DNA of 64,000 nucleotides from Diogma glabrata (Eukaryota > Arthropoda > Insecta > Diptera > Cylindrotomidae): positions 425,064,429 to 425,128,428 of the forward strand of contig OY856187.1 of NCBI GenBank assembly GCA_963693315.1. The letters run 5' to 3'. Every line of letters starts with the position of its first letter. The first letter of the stretch is position 1. Under the pieces are notes generated by a model. That model saw only the letters and a program-made list of their open reading frames with translations. It was not told where the DNA came from and did no database searches. The position numbers and the translations under genes were made by a program. Positions 34,092 through 45,599 of this stretch are shown piece after piece.

Positions 34092-34974
34092 TATTGTGGT
34101 TGTTGTTTTCAATTTTACCTGCTAAAGCTCTTATTTTCTTTCTTCTTCTTGATGAAAAATTCTTTTTCATCAAGATCTTTAACATCTAACACTATTGAAA
34201 ACGAATTGGCTAGTCATCTGTTAAAATAGGAAACCCGTGTTTTACTCGCATAAAATTTAATATTATTCAATCAATTATTATTCTAAGATCATGCGTTCAA
34301 CATTTGAAAAAAAATTGACACAGTAAGCGAAGCCGATGAACATGATATATTCAACCTTCATTAAACGAATGAAATTAAATATCATCCGCGAAATTGTGAA
34401 TGGAGTGAGCTTCAACATATAGTTAGTATAAATAAGAAAAAGCTCCTCCAAAGATTGCGTTTGGCTAACGTTTGTTCTAAAAAAACTATATTTCGGATAT
34501 GAAGCTTTGTTGGGACCTGATTCAACGCGAAAAGCATCTATTTATTTTTGCCATTTGAGGATAAAACCATCAAATTAAATTAAAATTAAAATCGGTTTAA
34601 ATTTGTGAACACACATTAAAATCGCAATACATGCATGAAGATAAATATGTTGAAGTAAACAAATCAATTAAATTGTTTGTCGCGTCACAATAAGATAATT
34701 CATATATAAAATAATGAGAATATTAAATTAACTCAGATCGCCTAACTTATAGACCAGGGCCAAACCGTTATAAATATCGAAATAGACAAAAAATTCTTAG
34801 CAGTATACGAATGGTCGGAAAATGTAGCTAAGAGTCTAAGTAATTAAGGAAAAATCGACCGAACTGAGAAGTCCCGGAAAGGGGTGGGGGGTCGTAGTAT
34901 ATACGTTTTTAGGGGTTTGTATTAGTTTTTTGCGATTTGCGACTAAACTATGCATCCTATGGAAAAAAGTAAAC

Positions 34975-35300
34975 TATAAAAGTTGTGTGCAATTTATGAA
35001 AATTTTTTTGCTATCCACAAAATTGTTGATCGATCTAGTTTCGAACCGAAAAAAAAAATTTTTTTTGGTAGTGTATCTAGTCGGCTAGCCCTGATGAGAA
35101 TGATATACTTTTTTAAAGTGTAATAAAAAGTTCTTATCGGTTCGAAACTAGATCGATCGACAATTTTGTGGGTAGCAAAAAAATTTTCATAAATTGCACA
35201 CCATATTTTGTTAGATTCAGTCTTATTATTCAGGATGGGATTATTTCCATCGGAGTGATGTAATATCACAAATAATTCATTGAATTAATTATAAAAGTTG
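34975..35300. mobile_element. 304-bp MITE in the left arm, 11-bp target duplication
   Basis: TATAAAAGTTG occurs at 34975-34985 and 35290-35300; the right arm of the host element has it once. The first 217 bp form a fold-back: about 64 bp from GTGTGCAATTTATG pair with their inverse ending CATAAATTGCACAC (35201) with two mismatches. The remaining 88 bp include CCATCGGAGTGATG. Partial copies are at 60290-60440 and 60655-60835. Confidence 0.75.
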
Positions 35301-35322
35301 TATATAATAAAAAAATCTAAAA

Positions 35323-35601
35323 CTTTCTTAATATATTAAAACAATTCGTCTTATACACTTCAAAATTTTTTATTTAAATATCCTAATATTTTCAAACTCT
35401 AAGAGTCCTTCCTCTGGGATAATTGTTTCTAAACTAGTTTAGAAACAATTATCCCAGAGGAAGGACTCTTAGAGTTTGAAAATATTAGGATATTTAAATA
35501 AAAAATTTTGAAGTGTATAAGACGAATTGTTTTAATATATTATTATTATCACTTCAAGTAGTTCATTAAACAAGTTTAAAAATTACTTTAAATCTTTCTT
35601 A
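35323..35601. mobile_element. 263-bp insertion carrying a perfect 214-bp palindrome, 8-bp target duplication
   Basis: CTTTCTTA occurs at 35323-35330 and 35594-35601, and once in the right arm of the host element. The insertion (35331-35593) consists of a perfect palindrome plus about 50 bp ending CTTTAAAT. It has no coding sequence and its family is unknown. Confidence 0.7.
35329..35542. repeat. perfect 214-bp palindrome, no spacer
   Basis: Two 107-bp arms meet at 35435/35436 in AAACTAGTTT. I compared the arms base by base and found no mismatch. The identity ends abruptly at 35328/35543. Confidence 0.95.
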
Positions 35602-36248
35602 TTGGACATTATTGACCATAACCGATAATTTTGTATCGAGAAAAGTGCAAAAAACCGTTTTTTTTGTTTTTAATTTATAACTATCGCAAAAGTTGTTATA
35701 TTTTCATGAAAATCGGTGAAAATGTTTTTTTTTGTGTTTCAAACAGTCTCAAATTTTTTCAAAGCGAAATATTTAATTTTCGATGTTTTATGAAGAAAAT
35801 TAAAAAAAAGACCTAATTTTCAATCGAAAAATTTGGTTAGGAAATTTTCGATTTTTGAGCTTTGCTAGTGCCCATTTTCTTCGTTGAAATCCCAACTTTA
35901 ATATCGAATTAAAATATAATATTGTTTACGTACGAAAATTTCATTAAAAAAGCGGAAAACCGAAAAAACTACTTTCAAATCATGAATTGCTTTTTCTTTG
36001 TTGTAAATAAACGTTTGCATTCATAAAAAGCGTTAATTCCCATACGATACTATGTTATACAAGTAATTTACATATACTTAACTAATCTCGGCTTTCAAAG
36101 TTCCGAAATCATCGTTTAAACTGCAATTAAATAGGTAAAACTCAAAAAACACAAAGACTGTGACTGAGAATTTTTTTTATTATTTCTTGTGAGTCATAAG
36201 TATTTACAAATTATCATGTCAAAGTGTTTTGATGACAAAATACAAAAA

Positions 36249-36629
36249 TTAAAAGTAAAATAACTTTATTGAAATCTTTTTTTCTTCCTGGGTTTCATCG
36301 CCAGAATCGAATTCTTCATCGCCAGAATCGATCAACCTTTCGATTTCTTCATGTTCATTTTCTACATCTTCAATTCCTTGCAGCTGTTCTGGATTTTCCA
36401 GTTCAGTATCATTATTTTCATTATTATTATTTATTAGGCAGTGGATACCATCTTCGTCTTCGATGTCCTCCAGATTACAAAATTTTTCGTATAAAAACTT
36501 TTCGGCATTAGAACACAGATTACGACCGTGACAATTTATGCACAAAATTGTGCACTTTAAGCCATGATTGCGACAACCACATATGTTATTACCGCATCTT
36601 TTTTCGCAGCTGTCGCAGATAATTTTCAA
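36249..36629 (-). pseudogene. cysteine-rich protein of the long-TIR element
   Basis: The open frame begins MKIICDSCEKRCGNNICGC and continues RNHGLKCTILCINCHGRNL, nine cysteines in a CxxC, C.CR..GL.C...C..C.G..C pattern that resembles CXC (Tesmin-like) zinc-binding clusters found in insect transposon proteins. A highly acidic tail follows. The frame continues upstream across one TGA (about 36630) as WGWKHPFNGIVPIC and, in another frame, LHCYRVYFHQLQ, so the real protein was longer and starts beyond about 36800. The exact family is not recognised. It has a stop and a frameshift, so it is a pseudogene. Confidence 0.6.
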
Positions 36630-37898
36630 TCAATTTTCGGGAATTAATTCTTGTTCTGTACATATAGGTACGATACCATTAAAGGGATGTTTCCATCCCC
36701 AATCTGTAGCTGTAAATTGATGACTGTAATTGATGAAAATACACTCTGTAACAATGTAGCTTAACTGCTCCTTCAGTTAAAGGTAATTTTTCCAAATGAA
36801 ATGATGATTTTACAGAAGTCGTAGAGTTCAAATCTTAAATCGTGTAGAGATGTATTTATAATTTTACTTTTGTAAATAGAAGCTCTTATTTGTAATCCAT
36901 TTTCGGTAATCGTTTGTTTGTCTGCATTTGTATTGCATAAAAATTTCTGCAAGATCAGGTAAATGTTTATTGGTCAATAATGATTTTATTATTTTTAATT
37001 ATTAATGATCATATGATTGTTTTTTTTCCTTTCCCAGCAAAACTTGAATCTATTGCTAAAAGTTTGAAACAAATTTGAAGAAAAGATTTTCAAATAAAGC
37101 AAACGATTAAATAAAATAATCACCATAGTTTAAACGATGGTTTCGGGACTTTGAAAGCCAAGATTAGTTAAGTATATGTAAATTACTTGCATATCATAGT
37201 ATCGTATGTGAATTAACCCTTTTTATGAATGCAAACGTTTATTTACAACAAAGAAAAAGAAATTCATGATTTGAAAGTATTTTTTTCGGTTTTCCGCTTT
37301 TTTAACGAAATTTTTGTACGTAAACAATATTATATTTTAATTTTATATTAAAGTTGGGAGTTCAACAAAAAAAAATGAGCACAAGTTCAAAAATCGAAAA
37401 TTTCCTAACCAAATTTTTCGATTGAAAATTAGGTCTTTTTTTTAAATTTTCTTCATAAAACATCGATAATTAAATATTTCGCTTTGAAAAAATTTGAGAC
37501 TGTTTGAAACACAAAAAGAACATTTTCACCGATTTTCATGAAAATATAACAACTTTTGCGATAGTTATAAATTAAAAACAAACAAAAAACGGTTATTTGC
37601 ATTTTTCTCGATAATTTTGTGGTTATGGTCAATAATGTCCTATAAGAAAGTTTTAGATTTTTTTATTATATACAACTTTTATGGCTTACTTGTTTCGATA
37701 GGATGCATAGTTTAGTCGCAAATCGCAAAAAACTAATACAAACCCCTAAAAACGTATATACTACCTTTCCGGGACTTTTACACAGTTCGGTCGATTTTTC
37801 CTTAATTACTTAGACCCTTAGCTACATTTTCCGACCATTCGTATCCTGCTAATAATTTTTTTTGCAATTATCACAAGAAGCAACCATTGGAATAGCAG

Positions 37899-39230
37899 TT
37901 AGACGAGGGACTAGCGTACAAAATATGTACTTACTTTCGAAAACCTTGACCGAAAGTCAATTATAAAATTTGTTTGGTGTTTTGCAAACCCAGATCGTCT
38001 TTATTGCATTTCTGCAGCTAAAAATGCATTTTTGTAAGTGCAGTTTTTAGAATAATAAAAAAAAATTATAATTCGGTAAATAATAGCCGAAACGAGCCCA
38101 AATTCATTACTCAGGGGTTTTTGGGGTAGCTGATGCTGAAAAGTCATACCGTGAACCTGGAGGTCTGGGCGCCCTTACTATACACCTTCTCCTTGACTTT
38201 TGTCAAAAAATTTTATACAAAATATCCAATATTTGTTATTGGGGGGTTTTTGGGATCGCTGATCATCATTATGATATTTAAAAATGTACCTGACGTACCT
38301 AGGGATCATAGCGACCCGATTGTGAAGATCATTTCCTGGAGTTTTCTTTAAATTTTTTATCAAAATAAAGTTTTTTAATACCATAATCATGATCAGTGAC
38401 CCCAAAAACACCCGAGTAATGATTTTTAATGATTTTGATAAAAAAATTAAGGAAATTCCAGTAGATGATCTACATAGTCGGGTCGATATGATCCCCAGGT
38501 ATGTCGGGTGAAGTTTTAAACATCATATTCGTGATCAGCGACCCCTCGAAACCCTCGACAGCGAAACCCTCGAGTAATGATTTTAATGCTATCCATAAAA
38601 AATTTAAAGAAAAATCCAGTAGATGAGCTATATTATCGGGTCGTTGATATCCCCAGGTGCGTTAGGTGAATTTTAAAACATCATATTCGTGATCAGCGAC
38701 CTCGAAAACCCCCGAGTATAGATTTGTAATGCTTTTGATAAGAAATTTAAAGAAAACTCCAGGAGATGATCTTCACAATCGGGTCGCTATGATACCCAGG
38801 TACGTCAGGTACATTTTCAAATATCATAATGATGATCAGCGATCCCGGAAACCCCCCAAATAACAAATACTGGATATTCTGTATAGAAAATTTTGACAAA
38901 AGTCAAGGAGAAGCTGTATAGTAAGGGCGCCCTGACCTCCAGGCCTACGGTGTGACTTTTCAGCATCAGCTACCCCAAAAACCCCTGAATAATGAATTTG
39001 GGCTCGTTTCGGTTATTATTTACCGAATTATAATTTTCTTTTATTATTCTAAAAACTGCACTTACAAAAATGCATTTTTTAGCTGCAGAAATGCGATAAA
39101 GCCGATCTGGGTTTGCAAAACACCAAACAAATTTTATAATCGACTTTCTGAATCGAATGCAAAAAACCGCATTCAAATCCGTTTAACTATACAGGTTTTC
39201 GAAAGTTCAATACGCTAATCCCTCGTCTAA
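37899..39230. mobile_element. Foldback-like element with internal direct repeats
   Basis: The outer ends TTAGACGAGGGACTAGCGTA and its inverse (ending TCCCTCGTCTAA at 39230) begin arms of about 450-490 bp, including GGGGTTTTTGGGG-type and GCGCCCTTACTATA blocks. The centre and right arm contain GATCAGCGAC-type units at 38391, 38533, 38691 and 38834 (spacing 142-158 bp); the left arm has one inverted unit near 38256. AATAGCAG (37891-37898) and AATAGCGG (39234-39241) may be a diverged target duplication. No coding sequence is convincing. Confidence 0.75.
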
Positions 39231-39241
39231 GTTAATAGCGG

Positions 39242-41022
39242 TATTTATAGCTTTACATCCAAGAAATAAGTTGTTATTCTATACCCCAATATATCAGCTT
39301 GAAAATAAAATTGTCATACCAAACTTTGTCAAACCTTTTTGATATACTAAGAGCTCTCTTATAATGTTTCAATATTCCAAGTAAGTCATAATATTATAGT
39401 TGGTATATTTTCAAACATTTTGAATAATGTTTAAAAATTATCATGAGATACAAATAGGAACTTGTAAATATTAGTATTGATCATCAAATTAGGACACAAC
39501 GCAGGGTCGGTCAATATGTATAAGTACATGGAAAACTTTTTCCAACAGCTGTACGATTAACAAAAAATTTCTAAATTCAATTTTGTATACGAGATTATAG
39601 ACAGCCGACTCTACTCACTTTTGATTTTAACTAACACAATGAAGGGTATTCATAAAAAATAATGTTTGCTATTAACAACCATTAAATATCAACCAAAAAA
39701 CCAACCAAATCGATTTAAGTTCCGCAAAAACAATGTACAAAAACGGAAAGATAAAAAAGAAAACAGATAACCGTAAATAGAAACATTTTCATTTTTATTA
39801 TTAATTAATTTTCCAAATAACTCAATCGATACGAATACCATTTAACGTTTTTTAAGCTCTTATTTTTTCTTATTCCACCAACAACAACAAATTATAAAGC
39901 TCCAAAAAATTAATTATTTAAATCAAGGATATAAATTAATATTAAATATTAAACTAAAACACTTGAAAATTTAAGATGAAAATATTGAAAAAACAAATAT
40001 GTCGCCTGATAAAATAGATCCTTTTTCTCTATAATCCATTTAGATTTTCTATGATTTTTAAATTGGTTTAAAATGAAAATCTCGATATTCATTGTAACTT
40101 TTGGTTTATAACAGAAGCTTTTTTTTTACATTTTACCGTAAAAACTTAATCAAGAATTATCACACAAACTTTATTATTTTAAATCACAATTATTACCGCA
40201 CCCACCATTTTTTTCTATTTTTTTAAATTTTTTTTCTATGATTTTTCTATTTTTCCCTTCTTTTAATTGCACTAATTTGATATTATTTCACTACCAACTT
40301 GATTTGATATTTTTATCAATTAATCAATGATTTTATTACCTGGCTTTTTATTATATTTTTATATTTTGTAATTTTTTTTCATTCACTTCATATTAATTAA
40401 TTGAAAACTGTTATGTTTCAGTTAAATGACAATAATCAACACGCGAACAAAACACAACATAATTGTAGGAGCCCCGTGATGGCGACTAAATTACATTTTT
40501 AAATTTCGATAGATGAATGTTGGGGCGTGAAAGATTTTCTCTTGGTATATTGTTTCTTGAATTTTAGAGCGGAAAAAATATCGATCCTGATTTGAGATGA
40601 AATATAAGCTGTTTTCTAACCAAACATGTGATTCTGCGCTGGAATTTTTTTATGAAGTGTTATTTGTTTATAAATTAAAAGCACATGGAGTAATCATGTG
40701 CTTTCATTGACAAAATTTTCTGAGCACGTGATAATTTCATTGAAGAAATATTGTGATATTTTTTATCTCTGTCTGTTTAGTGGTTTGAGGATGGTGATTT
40801 TTCTGAAGAGAAACGTAAAGTGTTTTTGGGTGGTTGATTACAACAACAATACAAAATAAACAGAGAGTTTAACAGATGGCTAGAAAATAATTGTTGATTA
40901 TATTTTGCTAGGAAATGATGCTATAATAAAAGTAAAATGATTTTGTTTGTAAAATTTATACTTGTACTTGTTTGAAAATTATGTTTAGCCTATATTTGAA
41001 GATAAGACAAGCAACGTAAAAT
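39242..41022. other. intergenic, no gene seen
   Basis: AT-rich sequence with no coding similarity or transposon ends that I could support. Confidence 0.5.
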
Positions 41023-42059
41023 ATCAGATTTAGAGATGGCAATTATTCGACTTTTTTACTATCCGGTTATCGAATTTTCAAATAACCGATTAACTGCGGT
41101 TAACCGACAGGAAAAAAATTAAAATAAAAATGTGTTTCTAAATCACCAATAATCTTCTAAAGTAAGAGTTTAAAACACTTCATTTAAAACATACCAGAAC
41201 AAATAGAAAATAAGAAAACTAAATATCAGTATTTGAAAGTTAAAATCTTTATCTATTTAAATTTTAAACATAAAACTGCACTTTATTGTACTCAAATTCG
41301 ATGGATTTTACCGCTGGTACTTGGTGAAACATGATGAATAATTGCAAATAAAATTCCTTGTTTTAGTATTTTGCAATTCCGTTTTTATTATCAATAAATT
41401 AACGATTTAGCTATTTAATTTATATGTTCCATCCTATTTCGATTGTGACCAGGGATTGCAGGGAGAGCACCATAAATTTTAGTTATGGAACATTTCTTGG
41501 CGTTGACACGCTATTGTTTGCTCGAAGTGTAGCTCTGTATACGGGCTTTAATGCTTGAAAACGTTACATTTTTCATGATCAATAAATAAGTCATTAGCAC
41601 TATGATTATTGCCAAACCAATTTTAGTTTAGTTACAGCTATTATTTAATAAATTCTTGCAATTTTTCACTTGTATTTTCTTCATTCTATCATGAAATAAT
41701 AAAATGTTTGCATTGATCGTTGTCCTTGTTTACGTTCCACTACAGTTAGAAAACATTCGATTAATTAAATCACTAGCATATGAAATTGTCGGCCTGGTTG
41801 CAAGTAAATGATTATGGCGGCAACTCATAATTTGTAATAATATGTATAGTTAGACGTGATTATCGGCTTAACTATACCAAATTATATTACATATAGTGAT
41901 TTTATAAATTTTTGAAATGTTATTAGTTGTGAAACTATAACATAATTGCACTACCCGGCTAACCGAGTTGATTACCCGATTATTCGAATAGTAAAATTTT
42001 GCAAAAACTACCCGGTTAACCGGTTAACCGAAAACCGGTTTACCATCTCTAATCAGATT
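41023..42059. mobile_element. non-autonomous hAT-type element (41031-42051) with 8-bp target duplication
   Basis: ATCAGATT is repeated exactly at 41023-41030 and 42052-42059. The ends are TAGAGATGG and its inverse CCATCTCTA, and the subterminal regions are rich in CCGGTTAACC-type motifs, as in several insect hAT families whose transposase binds such repeats. At 1,021 bp it has no transposase. Confidence 0.85.
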
Positions 42060-42269
42060 GAAAACCTGAAAAACCGAAGTATGTTTATTTAATTTTTGAT
42101 TTTACTAATTTTAATAAATAAATTAAATCAAATTTGTATTAACCTTCAAAAATAAAACAAAGTATTTGCAAGAGTGTGTCATGTGTGCACTCTCCAGAGA
42201 AATCTACTACTACACAGGATTATAATTTTGTCAGAAGAAGGTCATGGTTGTAAAATCTTGATTATTTAT

Positions 42270-42600
42270 TTTTAACCGACTTCAAAAAAGAAGGCAGGTT
42301 CTATGTTTCACGCGTATGTTTTTTATGTATGTTAATCAATTCCTCAAAAACAGGTCATCCGATTTGGATGGTTTAATTAAATTGTATTCTATTAAAGGTC
42401 GATTCCAAGATGATCCCATGTTTTTTTATCGAACGTGAAGAAAATACATTTGAAAAAAAATATATTTTTATGTCTGTTCGTTGATTTTTGAAACGGTTTA
42501 ATCTATTTGGACGGTTTAAGTTGTATTCTATTGCGAAACACTTCGAGGAAGTCCTATATAATTTTCAATGACCAAAAATCGGCAAAATAATAAAAATAAA
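42270..42600 (+). repeat. dispersed insect repeat fragment
   Basis: The segment AACCGACTTCAAAAAAGAAG with a following TTTTATGTATGTT is a motif that recurs widely in insect genomes. Two related sub-blocks (GGTTTAATTAAATTGTATTC and GGTTTAAGTTGTATTC) appear about 150 bp apart. The class is not resolved. Confidence 0.4.
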
Positions 42601-42768
42601 TAAAAATTAGCAAATAAATAAATAATAATTAATGATTTTCCACAGTGAATTTATTTTTTATTTTATCTGGGTTTAGTTTTCTATAAAAAATTATTTGGTT
42701 TTTCTATACCAATCAAGCAATTGGTGTTAATGAAAGTGAATTTCTCGATTGTTTTCCATCACTCCCAT

Positions 42769-43287
42769 TTATTGTTTGTCTCTTACTGGAATTTTACTTT
42801 TTTTTGATCCCTTAGAGTTGGACGAGGATTCCGAATCTTTTTCCGATTCTTTTTTATCTTTTTTCAATTTTCCTTTCACCGCTTTTGGAATTTTTGTCTT
42901 TCGCTTTTTCTTTTTCTTACTGATTTCTACCGAAAATTCTTTTTGTTTTTGATCAGTTTTGGATTGAATTATTTTGACTGGGGATTTATTTTCAAGTATC
43001 ATTGAATATTTTAAAATATCATCAAAATGATAGTAGAAATTGCGATTATCATTTGTTTTAACACCACATTTAAGTGTGGATAGGATTTCTCTACAATCTA
43101 TTTTTATTTTCGATGGACATAAATTATCTTTCTGATACGTCAATAATAGCATTACCTCACTTTCATTATCTTTTATTATATTGATTATATTTGGTTTAAT
43201 TGATTTTGACGAACAATCAGGTTTTATGATAATGTCTTTAGTTAGCGCGTTATTGCTATTAAATGCATCGCATAAGGATACAGCCAT
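42769..43287 (-). CDS. hypothetical protein, 172 residues, single exon
   Basis: I do not recognise this protein. The ATG at 43287-43285 is followed by an uninterrupted frame to a TAA at 42771-42769. Residues 1-105 look like a small folded domain (hydrophobic pattern, cysteines in DCSSKS, LCPSKIKIDCRE and LKCGV); residues 115-172 are a very basic, serine-rich tail (KKKKKRKTKIPKAVKGKLKK then SSSNSKGSKKSK), suggesting a nucleic-acid-binding or nuclear role (inference). The stop codon overlaps an AATAAA. No transposon signature is attached. It could be an intronless host gene, a retrocopy, or a lineage-specific ORF. Confidence 0.55.
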   Translation of the reverse strand: MAVSLCDAFNSNNALTKDIIIKPDCSSKSIKPNIINIIKDNESEVMLLLTYQKDNLCPSKIKIDCREILSTLKCGVKTNDNRNFYYHFDDILKYSMILENKSPVKIIQSKTDQKQKEFSVEISKKKKKRKTKIPKAVKGKLKKDKKESEKDSESSSNSKGSKKSKIPVRDKQ

Positions 43288-44109
43288 TAATATTTACTTA
43301 ATTTTTATATATTAGAACGATAAATAAAAGAACAAAAAATAATTTAAAACTAAAAATAAAATTGCTCAAAATTGTTTTTAAATATAATATTTGATTGCTT
43401 CGTTTTGACAATGATGAATTTTGGACAGTGTTTTTTTTCAACGAAAAAGTATGATATATTAATATTTATATTTGGCAGTGATCCGCTTTCAGATAGCTAC
43501 AGGGATTAGAATTGAAGGAATAAAATGTTAACAATTGTTTTATATATTAATTGAATGTAGAACGATCTAAGGAATACCGAATTATAAGGTGAAAGAGTTA
43601 TAAGATGCAATCTGAGTCACGATAATATATTTATTTAAACAGACAGAGTGATACAAACAAACCCAATCTAGGATTGTTTTGTTTAAAAAGAATCTAAATG
43701 TTATAATCTAATGCATCGAGAATTTTTTTTGTTAGTCTAAATGATCGATAATTTAAAATTATGGTTTTATGCACGTTTATGGAACCTTAGCACAGTCTAC
43801 AGTTGAGAAGCGATTTTCATGAAACTTTGAAATATTGTTGAGTCAATATGAGATGGAAGTGCTTAGGTTTTAGGGTATATTGAGAAGAAAATAAACATGG
43901 AATGAAATATACGATAATTGTGAAGGCACAGAACAAACGTTGTGGGCTGCAGTTCATGAACAATTATTAGTTCTAAGATTATAAATAAAAGTATTAAAAT
44001 ATTATATTCTGCTATGCACCGATAGCGAGCGAAAATGAACAAAAATGTATGCTGTCACGGGACACCAGGCAGATGTGAAAAATAAAATGTTTTTGTAGAT
44101 TTTGTATTT

Positions 44110-44340
44110 TTGAACACTCTTTTCATCAATGTTCTCAGGCCATGGATGTTTCCGTAAGCAATTTATAAGTGTGTGATAAACACAAATTGCCTTTACTGTG
44201 AGTGAAAGACCGAGAACGCAGAGCACGTGCTAGTCGAATGCGGAAGGTTTGCAAACACATGAAGATTTATTGACCAGCATTTGGAAGGATCAATAATTCC
44301 ATCACTCCATTTTGCACTCATAGCCTCGTGCAATTTATGC
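44110..44340 (+). pseudogene. R1-type non-LTR retrotransposon, C-terminal fragment
   Basis: FSGHGCFRKQFISV in one frame and NCLYCE...AEHVLVECGRF in the next are the characteristic GHGCF motif and zinc knuckle at the end of R1/I-group proteins. A frameshift separates them, and stops occur in the knuckle. Nothing upstream is clearly part of the element. Confidence 0.7.
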
Positions 44341-45590
44341 TGAGCTCAAAAGACGACATAGCGAATGAGATCATCATCAAACACACTTAGCACCCGATCA
44401 AGTCGGGTACTAAGTGTTTTTTGAAACTTGTAAATAAAAAAATACATACACACACGAGCGAAAAATTTTCGACATCGAAATATTGGAATTTGTGTTAATT
44501 GTGTTGCACCAACGAAATGTATATTTTTTGTCACGAACACAGAATTATAAATAAAATCAAAGGTTCAAAATAATTTTCATTCTTATAAAATGTATTTGTT
44601 TTTGGAGAAAATATGACATAGTGTTTAAAATATTTATTATTTTTCATTAGGCGTGATGGCATAAAATTGTTATACCGTTTTTCGTGACAGAAAAAATCAT
44701 TTGTTCTTTCAATTAAGTCGCGCCAATAGATGTTTCACATCAAAAATAAAATAAATTAAATTATAATATATTAATCTATTTAATAAACAATAAAATGTAT
44801 CAAACAAGTATACACAAATCTAAATCAAATAAACCACCTATTCTATTGAATCATATTACCATAAAGAAATCATTTAAATTTGTTTTTCCACATTCATAAA
44901 ACACCTCTATTCGTTTTATATTAAAATGTTTTGTCACTCCGACAATAATTATTTCTGACACGCGATTGTTTTTGAGGTTTATTTTGGCTCTAATAATTTA
45001 ATAAATAGTTTTATTTATTTGGATTTTTGGCTGCTGTAGTTTTTGTCATTGCATCTGATTTGTAATGTTACAGTATTTCTAAGAGTGGTTCTGATTTAGA
45101 ATATTAGTTCATAATAGTTTTAAGGACACGTGAGTCATTCACAAAATTAGTGTCACAAAGACGATGTTTGGGACAACTTTACTTTTGGTTATACAAATCA
45201 ACTTTGCTGACAGTGACAAGCTTATGAGAATTTTGGAGATTAATTACTTTTAGAATAACACTGGGTTTCCAATTAGCTTCTAAATCTAAATTTGATTTAA
45301 CAAGATTGCCCAATTTTACTTTTCCGATACCATAGAAACATAAATTCTTTACAACCATTTAGAAACAAAATATTGATTTAGTCAAATAAAAAAATGACTA
45401 AATTCACCATAGATAGAAGATTTTAAGATTTTAACTAATCTTGTAAGCAAATTGTAAATGGTGTACTTCTTACCTTACCTTTTCTACTAGAAATTGCTAA
45501 ACCTACATCAACGATAGAGCTTTGAAAAATCGTAAATGGACTTAAAAACAAAACATTTCAGACCTAGACGGTTTATGTAACTTACTCGTA
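44341..45590. other. intergenic, no gene seen
   Basis: AT-rich; the open frame at 44346-44540 (-) has no domain and is treated as chance. Confidence 0.5.
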
Positions 45591-45599
45591 AAAAAGGTT

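Larger units (their letters stand above)
34792..37866. mobile_element. long-TIR element (3.1 kb, arms about 740 bp each) encoding a cysteine-rich protein
   Basis: The left arm starts AAAAAATTCTTAGCAG, the right arm inverted starts AAAAAATTATTAGCAG. Pairing continues for about 740 bp: left 34792-36124, lengthened by two later insertions (34986-35300 and 35331-35601); right 37128-37866. Shared blocks include TACGTTTTTAGGGGTTTGTA, GACCATAACC and CATCGTTTAAACT. The unique centre (36125-37127) holds the only coding remnant. No target duplication is clear. Confidence 0.8.

Noticed and set aside
34994..35269. 91-residue open frame repeated at 60637-60834, seemingly conserved protein
   Set aside because: The similarity follows the MITE sequence itself, including non-coding arms; the frame is incidental.
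38133..38411. Overlapping open frames on both strands
   Set aside because: They come from the inverted arms of the Foldback-like element and their mirror copies; no protein family.
37899..39230. CRISPR-like or tRNA-like interpretation of the regular repeats
   Set aside because: Units are about 150 bp, lie inside inverted arms and belong to a eukaryotic transposon; CRISPR does not apply.
44002..44226. 74-residue minus-strand open frame with cysteines
   Set aside because: It is the antisense of the R1-type tail on the plus strand.
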